A DNA stretch of 64,000 nucleotides from Punica granatum. Lineage: Eukaryota > Streptophyta > Magnoliopsida > Myrtales > Lythraceae. Location of the stretch: NCBI RefSeq assembly GCF_007655135.1, contig NC_045130.1, positions 35,150,605 to 35,214,604 on the forward strand, read 5' to 3'. The position numbers and the translations under genes were made by a program. Shown here piece by piece: positions 25,901 to 35,351 of this stretch (position 1 is the first letter of the stretch; each line of letters begins with the position of its first letter). The notes beneath the pieces are model-generated. The model saw only the letters and a list, made by a program, of their open reading frames with translations. It was not told the DNA's origin and made no database searches.

Positions 25901-26264
25901 ACCCCTACGGCAGTGAATTTATTGATGTTTTCATCCTTTTTCACTTTCACAACACCACATTCATATCGCAAAACGGGGTCTCTAACAAACTTTCCACCAT
26001 GATGCATAACCACATCGACTGTCCTAAACGTGCTTCCACTGCTAGAGACCACAGAAAAACCAAAACTTAGAAAACTCCCCCTTTTGTTTTGTTAGCCAAA
26101 GCAATGTCTCAACTCAGAAAATTTGAATGCGTAAACAGTAACCAAACTGTAATGCATGTTCCGATTGTCAACAAAAATTTCATCTTTTCGCTTAAAACAA
26201 TAGCTTGTGATAGGTAGTCGGAGACATACCTTGGCTCGCGGACGAATCTGAAGTCTCCATCCAT
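22936..26264 (-). pseudogene. MuDR-type transposase gene, interrupted
   Basis: The gene reads right to left. A short first exon (26264-26230) ends at a GT donor. The next block (26038-25663) is the MuDR N-terminal plant domain (VMHHGGKFVRDP). An acidic linker follows, then the transposase core at 24968-24168 with the first catalytic Asp in GLDDCFLKRYYGG and the second in FILDRQK. A normal 96-bp intron (24167-24072) leads to the block with HRYCCRHIFANF and CEQFN, the expected third acidic site. A SWIM zinc finger (CSCRSWELSGIACEYA) lies at 23503-23450, and a C-terminal zinc knuckle (CSRCKKVGH) ends the gene. Read continuously, there are in-frame stops near 25663, 25618-25510 (three more), 25015, 23664 and 23245, plus a frame change between 23664 and 23517. 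The SWIM motif has Tyr where His is usual, and the knuckle has Tyr where its last Cys should be. Confidence 0.9.
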
Positions 26265-26360
26265 GATCAGGACGAAACAAAGAGAGAGCTTAGAGAGAGC
26301 GAAACTGATCTTTCTCCAAGAGGAAACAACGTCGCTTAGCTCCCGCTTGGAGGGTGTTAT

Positions 26361-26388
26361 GAGAGAGAGAGAGAGAGAGAGCAGAGAA

Positions 26389-26420
<32 letters not shown>
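26361..26420. repeat. (GA)n microsatellite in the MULE transposase leader
   Basis: GA dinucleotides with two short interruptions, about 100 bases upstream of the transposase ATG on the minus strand, so it is a CT-rich leader in the transcript. Confidence 0.85.
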
Positions 26421-26566
26421 GGAGTTATGAACCAGAGACGAGAGGGAGTGATAAAAGAGTGGACAAAAAAAAGAGAATAAATTAAGGCAATTTCAAATTT
26501 GGCAATAAATTGAACAGTTACATAGAAGGACGATATTGATGAATATGATATTTTCCGTCCAGTGTT

Positions 26567-26918
26567 AACGATAGATTTGACGAAAGGATGGATTTGATAT
26601 TACCAAGGACCAAACTGATGTGACGGATGACCGAATTGATGTGATCATGGATGAATTCGATGTGCCCAGGGACAAACTTGATGTTACCATGGACGAATTC
26701 GATGTTACCATGGACGAATTTGATGTGACGAGGGACGAATTCGATGTGCCCAGGGACGAACTCGATGTGATGAGGGACGAATTCGATATGACGAGGGACG
26801 AATTCGATGTGACGATTGACGAATTTGATGTGACCAATGATGAATTTGATGTAACAATTTTTTAGGGACCCAAATGATGCAATTTGCGTAAGTCAGTGAT
26901 GAAATTGCCAGTTTACTC
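26567..26918. repeat. Right MULE terminal inverted repeat with thirteen 21-bp units
   Basis: Inverted match to the left terminus, with about thirteen 21-bp units (core GGGACGAATTCGATGTGACGA) against nine on the left. The units are multiples of three, so they read as a spurious repetitive open frame on both strands. Confidence 0.88.
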
Positions 26919-26928
26919 CACTTTGGCC
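26919..26928. repeat. Right target-site duplication of the MULE
   Basis: CACTTTGGCC, identical to 21684-21693. Confidence 0.93.
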
Positions 26929-28513
26929 TAACCATTCCCAACGAATCTATGAGGGGATCCATGTGGAATAGATGGGATTGCCAATGCCCTTTAAGCCCCT
27001 TAGCATGTCATAGAATTAATGAACCTATGATCTCATGATCTGATCTTATTTGCTAAAAGGTCAAGAAAGTTATGGCTCTCTCGGAACTCAAGTGTGAAGG
27101 AGAATCACTTCTCGGAACTGAATGGGTGTTTCTAAAGCGGGATCTGAAAGCTCTCCACCGTGTTGCGGAGCTTTCGGCCATGAGACGAGAGGGTCTTTTG
27201 GCTTCCGCAGGGCCGAACATTTTGTTCAGTGATGTCCGATTCGTCCAAAGTCACCCCCTCATCTCTGTTAGTGCGGATAACTCCACCATCACTTTAAGAG
27301 AGATCACTACCTGAGGGATCCGTGAGTACTGGGGATCCTTTAAAGGATCCGATGCATATGAACGTTCCAAACAATAGTAATGTTCATTAAATCCGAACAA
27401 AAAACATATAAAAGGGAAGAAAAAGGCTCTCTTACACTTAAGTGTTCGGATACGGGAGCTAACCATCGAGAATGGGGGAGTAGCGCTTACTACTTAGCTC
27501 GGTGCTGGGGCCATGTACGTATGTGCGAGTGTACGTGTTTCCTTGAATGGCCATAGCCAGTGAACCTTAATAAAGTTTCTATTTGCTTTTCTTGCTGGAA
27601 TGTCGACACCTGTACATGAACAGTCGGAGCTGAGAAGAAAATATAGTTCTGGTACTCTGCAAAGTATTGGGCTACGAATGATGCATTCAATTGGGCTCTG
27701 GCCCAATGTCTCTTCATGAGTGTGCGTGCCATTGGAAAACAAGAATTGGATAATCTTCAGTCAGCAGTTTCTATTTGGAATATTTTTCAATTATTCACAT
27801 TGTTCTAGCCCCATTAAAATGTTTTTCTACTTGAGAAAGGGGTGTAATGCAGTAAAACACACCGTTTTTATTTTTTTGGCCCACATCATACTGTTTTCCA
27901 TAACCAAAATGTTATGGATTTAATTTACCTTAATAGGACTTCCGGTATCCCTTGCTTTTTCTTCCTCTAAGAGCCTCCATTATAATCAGGAAAAAAAATA
28001 CACACCCTAATTAAAAAAAAGAACAAAGGACAATGACAATCCAGCAAAGAATCAATCAAGATCAAAATTAGAATCTTCTAAGTAGATGCCCACTGTATAA
28101 TGTTTCATTAATATTGGCAGGCCAGTTCATTTTGGTTATGTATTGGGCTTAGAATAATTAGGTCCAAAGCTAATTAAAACGATGTACTTCAATTACTTAT
28201 TGTACAAAAGATTATAACACTTCATAAGCCCATTAACTCTCGGATAATTGATTTAATCCCTTCATGGCCTATATTGGAGGTGCTAGGAATGGGACATGGA
28301 GAGTTAAAGCATGTCGACCACGCCAAGGGGCACAACCTACACAATCGACAAACCTCGGTAACCCGTGGGCCTACATAAATGATCTTTGATTGATATATCT
28401 TCGCGACTGACTAATTTATCTATATTTATATTGGTATTGCTAATGATTCATGAGAGCCGATGGTTCAGGGGCTTATCATTAGGAAGTGAAAGGATCGAAA
28501 AAATTTAAGGATG
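26929..28513. other. Intergenic stretch right of the MULE
   Basis: An 80-codon plus-strand frame at 27072-27314 is GC-richer than its surroundings and starts at an ATG, but I recognise no domain and would not call it a gene. Nothing else is supported. Confidence 0.3.
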
Positions 28514-28748
28514 TGTTTGGATTCAGAGTTAAAGTAATTTTGATTTTAATTTTGATTTTGATTATGGAAAAGGACAAATGAGATGTGATTATAAATTTAA
28601 CTTGGGAAACGTGTGTTTTTGTTGTGTAGTGTGTTGAGTTAAAGTTAAAGTTAAAATTTTTGACTTGGGAAATGTGTGTTTTTATTGTGTAGTGTGTTGA
28701 GTTAAAGTTAAAGTTAAAATTAAAATTAAGTGTTTGGAAATCCAAACA
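28514..28748. repeat. Small MITE-like element with internal 63-bp duplication
   Basis: Short inverted ends TGTTTGGATT (28514-28523) and AATCCAAACA (28739-28748) enclose about 235 bp. Inside, a unit starting CTTGGGAAAC at 28601 is repeated from 28664 (period 63) with few changes, and GTTAAA hexamers run in tandem. No clear target duplication was found. Confidence 0.55.
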
Positions 28749-31700
28749 GAGTATAAGTCTTCTTTCTTGAGGAATGAACCAAAAGAAATCCCATCGGAAA
28801 GAAAGGTGGTCATGGGTCTCGCACGAGAAATCAAGATATAAATAAGAACTCGAATTATGAATCTCTCTCTTTAAATTAAAAGCGAGAACGAATGCGGCGT
28901 GACATGTTGTGGACTATTTCAAATTTATTAAATACAGGTGAAATGGAAATATAGTTATGTATGTATACATGCATGCATGTTGCCTCCCAGGCATCATTTT
29001 CAGACACGAACATTATTTTAGACAAATGCGTGGGGAGACAAGGATGTTTCTTTTTGTCGACACTCTCACGTAATAGGTATGCAATTTGCATTTGTACATG
29101 GCAACCTATCATAGCCACAACCACTGTATCAACTCTTTTATTTTATTTTATTTTCTGGAAACTGCATCTGATCTATACATATATACATGGATGTATAATC
29201 ATTATCTAGAAGTCAAATATGCTGTATTTTAGAAAATGATTGAGGGCTTTCCCAATTTTTTTTATGCTTATTCTGAGCAAACTACTGAATGATAGTTTCT
29301 ACTTTTAGAAATTGCTTCTGCCTAATAATTATGGGGACGAATATATGATGATGGCAGAGTGCATGCGTTGACTTGAAAAACCAACCATGCCAGAAAGACG
29401 GGACATTATGCTATTGTTTCGGGCAGTCAACCTTAATTTTCTAGATTAATTATCAAATAGTTTAATTAAAATAGAGTGAAGACCTTCACATGATATACTA
29501 TAAATTTCGGTTTTGACTCTTACCCGCGGAACTCTCAGTAGTCATTTGTTTTCCTTGCTCTAATCTTTTCTAAGCCCTTGTCTTCCATTAACAAAAAAAA
29601 TGAGGTTTTGGAGAAATTTTACTTTTAAATCCCACCTAGATTACACAATCCTTTCAATTTGATGACTGAAATCAAATTTCAGGATATTTTAACTTTTGAA
29701 GAATTTTTCGATGTTTTAAGAAAATTTTCTATAATGTAAAGAACTATATAAAAAAAAATGTTTACTTATGTAGAAATGAAATGAATTTTCTAAAACAAAA
29801 TTTTCTTTTTTCACCATTCAAATTTGTACAATTAAAAAACTATTTTTCTAATACTCTAATAGTCATTTATATTATTCAAATTTGTACAATATTAATTCTC
29901 TAGTTCTCCATTAATCAATTCTTTCCTTTTCTAATTTTTAATTTATGACTTTCTTTTCTTATTTATTAATCTTCATCTATTTCCACAAGATTTGAGCACC
30001 AATACTAAATTAATGATTGATTTACTATGAATTAAAAATTTGTAACTTTAACATTGGTAAATATATTTTTATAATTTTTATGGAGAAATAATGGAGATGA
30101 AAATTGAGGATTAATATTTTAATAGTAACCAGATCCTTAAATTTTTCTTTTATATGTTTTTGCCTTTTTTTTTTGAAATTATTACTCCAATATTATTTTG
30201 TCTTGATGTGTAATACACAAGTTAAGATTTTTCTTTTGGTTGATTACGATTATTATATATGACCTGATGATAAAGCTACTTAGAGGATGCAGGTGCGCGT
30301 GGGAATATTTACAACAGCATGAGGATCGATAGAGTGCCGTTAGAATGCTTGTGGACAAGGATGCCTCAACCAATGTTCTTTCTTTTTAGAATAATTAATA
30401 AATAATCCTTTGATTATCTAAAACTCTTGCATAATATGACTAGCATAATAGTGATGTTTGTACTTTTGTATTACGTAAAATGTAGTCAGTTATACATAAA
30501 GTAAGCAAGTACACAGACATGTATATATTGGATCAGTTTTTTAATCAACAAAAGTGGGGATTTATTTAATATGTATAGCGATTCGCAAGCGATCGATTAA
30601 TGCTTTCAAATACTGTGTGTGCTTATGTGCATTTTAATTTTGTCTAGTGCGACCTAATAATATTGGACATATTCGAGACAAATAATCACCGACCATGCAG
30701 AAGATCGGCTTGTTTAATTTGAGAGTACGGTGGCAGTTGAATAAGTGCTTATTTTGTTGAGTCTTAAGCAGAAGTAGTGTTTGGCGAATTCTTTCAAAAT
30801 CATAGTTCGGTTAATTTTTATAATTGGAAACGTGATTTTCTCAAACATATTGATATTTGCTTATAAAAATTGCTTATATTTATTCTCGATTTTAAGTATT
30901 AATTTTTATTTCAGCAGTTTCAAATTACTATCTTCCAAATATTTTTGTTTATTCTAACATCAGTACTTATTTTTCAACAATTATACTTTAGCACTTTTAT
31001 TTCAGTAACAATACTCTCAAATCAAGCCTAAAAAGGGGAACGATACAACACTCGACGTGGATAACATGTTAACATGCCATAAATAAATACATATGTATTG
31101 CACCGATTTTTGCCAATTTTAAAAGCAAGAAATACGCAGAAGAGACCCGGTCCGTTTGTGGTTATAAAGTATATTTATGAATCTAATAAAGGTTTATAAG
31201 GGAAGTTTATGAATCTATTAAAAGAAAAATATGATGTTCTTATTTTTTTTTTGCCAATAAATTTAAAACTAATTAATCATGTGAGTTTGGGTTGTGTTTT
31301 AGGATTTTAAAGAGGAAAATTGACAAGAAAGACGTGCAAGTATGCAATGGGGGACTGTGCTTTTAAAATCTTCAAAATTTCAATGCTACCCTCTTTGCCG
31401 ACAATTGTTGATGGGGATCTCAATGAACATGGCATACGGATGTTATGCCAACAATTGTTGTCACAAAAAATCACAACAATTCTTAAATTTTGCAATTGTC
31501 GTACTTTTTAACATTTTTAGTGTAAAATTATTATTAAAACTGTGGTGAGAGGAGTCAAATTAGACACATTAATTTCCCCTTGCCCTAATTAATTTATCTT
31601 ATTCTTTACTAGCGATCACATAGGCCCAAATCCCAAACGCACCGACAACATCCATTTTGTTATACTTTTGAGCGAGGTATTATTTTTTTTTCTTTTTATT

Positions 31701-34202
31701 TCTTGATAAAATTACACGATATTCTCACCATATTAATTGAGATTAAGTCTCATCTGAACATCAGTTCAATCATAACTAAGGAGTACTAATAGGTAATTTC
31801 GAGCTTCTATACTATAGGAAAAATCATCACTATAGTCTTAGTCATGAGATACTTGCAAGTAAGTTTGTACGTTTGTACTTTTTGGGGGAGAAGAAAAGAA
31901 TTTCAAACTCTTGCACTACATAGAGTGCATGCATGTACTATGCCTTATGATTTTTGACATCGTTTCATTTCATGAGATTTTATTAGCAAATTTTAAATGG
32001 ATACAGTCAAACACTTGCAAGTATGTGCATCATTAGAAGCACTACTTATTAAAAAAACCACTCATCCCAAATAAAAAACACTTGCAAATATACAAAATAT
32101 ATATATTGCTGGCAAAGCCAGTTCCAGGCCTTTGGGTAGAGCATTAATTGCCATATCTGTGGCAAGCTTTAAGGGGGGAAAAAAAACTTTTCAAGAATCT
32201 TGTAAGCCGTAATAATTAATTAGTCATAAGCTGAAATAATTGACCTGACCACGTGAGGCATGTCGAGGAAAAACATATTTCATGAGGACATCTCAGTCAA
32301 TTGATGAGAAAGCCAATTTCATGTTGTTCCCTAAATATGTAATACCATGCCATGTTACATCCTAACATACCAACATGATCTTGTTCAATGCGATTGCAAC
32401 TTATTTTGAATTTCTATATATTAGGACGCTTAAACTCTTAATATGTGCTTAATGCTAATGCATGACATTTTCATCGGGAAATAGATGCGACATACAAATA
32501 GATAGAGATATATATATGATTCAACGATAGATCTGTGTCCATGTGTCTTAATTAGGAAATGAATTATCATTTATTCATTTGGCATATTAACATTTGAAGA
32601 GAGTCCAGCTATCAAAATTCCTCAGCAGTCGATTTAATAGGCTAGACCTAAAAGATTTTCGTTCAGGTTGTTCCAACATGTGGATATCCTTGAGAACAAA
32701 ATGTAAGTGATTACTTATGAATCAAACTTTCGAACATAAATAATATAAATGCAGACAGTCATCGAATAATATTGGTTAGATTCGGATCAACATTATATAG
32801 AGTCACGGATGTTTACTTATAATCAATTCCGTTCGTAAGCATAGTAGACATATCACTCGTAATCTGAGACCGATGTTTAACGTTGAATTTCAGATTCCCA
32901 TCGAAGCGTAAAGTGCGGTCAATATTTGATTGGTGGAGTTGGTCTACTTTGACAAATAGGATATATATTATCCTCTGGAATATGCTGAGATTCCCTTTGG
33001 CCACATTCAAAGCCATCCACCAGTTTTCCAATTTCTTATCACTTATAATTTATAAGTAGTTGTCCATAGAGGCAACCACTTATCAGATACGAGACCTCGA
33101 AATTCTCTTTTTTCTTTTTTTATTATTAGTAATATTTAATAATTAATTTTTATTTTATGTCTCTTTTTCTTGAACAAGACTCACATATTTCAACGCAATC
33201 GAGAGGGAGAAAATCTTTTGGAATGAACAATCCTTGAATTCAGACTCTTTTTGTGGGAGCATTCAAACTTCATGGGCCCTCATTCAACAATTACAATTGA
33301 TATTGAAAAAAAAATGAAAATATTGGACATATATATACTTTTTATTTGATAGAACAAAAAAAAATCATATATAGACACATACATTTTAATGATAAACTTG
33401 ATTAATAATATACCTTTTTGTTATCATTTTATGTGAACAAAAATTTGAAAGCTCTAATGCCCTTTGGAAATTTTGAAGATTTAAATATGAGAAAAAAGGA
33501 AATAAATAATTGCCCCTTCAAATTTAGTAGAGCCAAAAGCAAATGGCTCCCTCTTCTTCTTCGCCTAGTAGTCACAAGTTGGCATCTCGTGAATTTTATG
33601 GAAAATTATTGAAGATGGTCATATACATTTATCTTTAAAGATTTTTTTAAAAAATGAGTTAACACAAAAAAGTGTAGCACAATATGTAACCTAGAGAAAT
33701 TGTAATTGCAGTGAGCATTTAATGACTAATGAGAGGAAAATATGTAGTCGAGGAAAGCTCTGTGATTGTGCTGCGTGGAAAATTGTGACCTAATCTATGA
33801 TGTTATTAAAAGGTTTTAATCAAAGGAGGACTCAATTATTTGAACAAAAAAATAAATAGTAGAAAAAGAGAATTCTTGTTCAATTTTACCCGTCTATTTA
33901 TACTTTTAAACATATTGGCGTTCATGCCCGTATTGTGCACGGTGCCTCACCATGGGATTTCAACCCTTTAGCATTTATGGGAATTTTTATAAACTTTGCA
34001 GAGGCAATTTGGAAGAATGGCTATTCTCAGTAATTCACATCTACTCTCTGAGTACATATACAACAAAGGCCAAAGACTAGTAAAAAATAAGATATTCTCC
34101 TTCCCAGAAAATAAATACAAAATGAGAAATTATTTACGCTAATTAATGTACATGCTATCTTTACATAATATACAGAATCAGAATCCTAACAATTACATCA
34201 AT
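28749..34202. other. Long AT-rich intergenic stretch
   Basis: No supported gene. Frames at 28876-29209, 31307-31548, 32813-33031 and 33418-33612 lack recognisable domains. The last 200 bases (about 33990-34202) probably hold part of the LTR of the older minus-strand copia element, because a polypurine-tract-like sequence lies at 34203-34214, but no second LTR copy is present to prove it. Confidence 0.35.
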
Positions 34203-34698
34203 ATTCCCCCTCAAGTTGACGCATGAATATCCAGAATGCCCAACTTGTGTATAAGACATTGAAAACGATCACATCCAAGGCCTTTAGTAAAGACGTATCT
34301 GAGTTGGTTGGTGCTTGAGACATGTTGCATAGCTATACATCCTTCTTTATGATGAGTCTAGACAAAATGGCAGTCAATTTCGATGTGTTTGATCCGTTCA
34401 TGGAAAACCAGGTTTGCCGCATTGTGGATCGCTACCTAATTATCACAGAATAAAACCATGGGTCGGGAAGTAGGAATGCCTAGTGAATCGAGTAAACTCC
34501 TTAGCCATAGTAATTCTACGGTACTGGTAGCCATGGATCGGTATTCTGCTATAATGGAAGACCGACTCATGGTTGTCTACTTCTTCATTTTCCAAGATAC
34601 TGGACAGCCACCAATAGTCACGAATTACCTAGTAATGGATCGCCTGGTCGTCGGGCTACCGACCCCATTGGCATCACAATATGCCTGAATGTATAAGT
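34203..34698 (-). pseudogene. Older Ty1/copia element, RNase H end of pol
   Basis: The minus strand reads as the C-terminal end of a copia polyprotein. It has the RNase H segment with YCDANG and the CPVSW motif, then FCDN followed by a stop, then HERIKHIEIDCHFV. The characteristic end of pol runs into a polypurine tract (34214-34203, TTGAGGGGGAAT on the minus strand). Several stops and frame changes show it is dead. Its reading frame continues at 40399 on the far side of the younger copia insertion, so 34203-34698 and 40399-41080 are two halves of one gene. Confidence 0.85.
34694..34698. repeat. Left target-site duplication of the younger copia element
   Basis: TAAGT just before the 5' LTR; repeated at 40399-40403 just after the 3' LTR. 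Confidence 0.85.
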
Positions 34699-35331
34699 TG
34701 TTGGAAATTATAGTTTGCAAGTTCATTGGATTTTATTAATGGGTCACTTAGTGTGATTCATGAGTACTTGGACGAATTCGGGTTACGAAGTGAAGGTTCA
34801 TTTATTTAATGGATACATTTGAGTGCAAGACAAGTAATGTATATGGAAGTGACCATTCATGGGTGATGTTTCATCTAAGAGTTACGTCCAATACGAAGGG
34901 TTCTGACTTTTCGATAGTGTCCATTCATGAGTGATGTTTCATCTAAGAGTTACGTCCAATACGAAGGGTTCTGACTCTTCGATAGTGTCCATTCATGGAT
35001 GATATTCCATCTAAGAGTTACGTCCAATATGAAGGGTTCTGACTATTCTATAATGTCCATTGAGTGCATATAAATAGAGAGGCTATAGTGCTCAAATGAT
35101 TAATCACAAATTCCAGAAATTAGAGTGAGAGTTAGGAAATTCCTCGATTTTTCTAATTGAAGGAATTCATAAGGTTTTGTTGTATCCCGGGAGGACCTTT
35201 GCCTTAACCCTCTAGCAACTAAAGTGTGGGGGCAAATAGTTCTCTTTGGAAAGCGTCATTCGCGCCTCGAATTCTATCGTGTTAACCCCACATCGCCTCC
35301 GGATCGATCGTCTCCACACATCTAACCAACA
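34699..35331 (+). repeat. 5' LTR of the younger copia element
   Basis: 633 bp, TG...CA. It contains a three-unit 68-bp tandem repeat (34849-35052) and a TATA-like TATAAATA at about 35060, which would start transcription near 35090. The first 45 bases (34699-34743) have no counterpart in the 3' LTR. Confidence 0.9.
34849..35052 (+). repeat. Three 68-bp tandem repeats in the U3 of the 5' LTR
   Basis: Three consecutive units share the core TTTCATCTAAGAGTTACGTC and a GGTTCTGAC block. They differ from each other at several positions and are present in the same number in the 3' LTR (39916-40119). They lie just upstream of the TATA-like box, where enhancer repeats are usual in LTR elements. Confidence 0.93.
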
Positions 35332-35333
35332 AT

Positions 35334-35348
35334 CAAAGAGAACTATTT
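35334..35348 (+). other. Primer-binding-site position, self-complementary to the LTR leader
   Basis: The 15 bases CAAAGAGAACTATTT start two bases after the end of the 5' LTR, which is where a primer binding site belongs. They do not start with TGG as a tRNA-primed site would. They are perfectly complementary to 35234-35248 (AAATAGTTCTCTTTG) within the transcribed part of the same LTR. The 3' LTR copy matches 14 of 15. Confidence 0.75.
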
Positions 35349-35351
35349 AAG

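Larger units (their letters stand above)
21694..26918 (-). mobile_element. Mutator-like DNA transposon (MULE), 5225 bp, complete but coding-dead
   Basis: The element is bounded by inverted termini starting GAGTAAACTGGC at 21694 and ending GCCAGTTTACTC at 26918. It is flanked by perfect 10-bp direct repeats CACTTTGGCC (21684-21693 and 26919-26928). Target duplications of 8-11 bp are typical of Mutator elements. The terminal repeats are about 270 and 350 bp long and are built mainly of 21-bp tandem units. The interior carries a transposase gene on the minus strand. The perfect duplication and the still alignable termini show that the whole element is preserved, while stops in the transposase frame say it can no longer act autonomously. 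Confidence 0.95.

Noticed and set aside
26565..26962. Long repetitive open frames on both strands (DEFDVTR-like units), and their partners at 21611-22027
   Set aside because: They are the 21-bp tandem units of the MULE termini, whose length is a multiple of three; no gene.
27072..27314. 80-codon ATG-initiated ORF right of the MULE
   Set aside because: No recognisable domain and no promoter or neighbour support; could be a fragment, so not annotated as a gene.
34849..35052. CRISPR-like array of regularly spaced repeats
   Set aside because: Plant nuclear LTR; the units are contiguous 68-bp copies without unique spacers.
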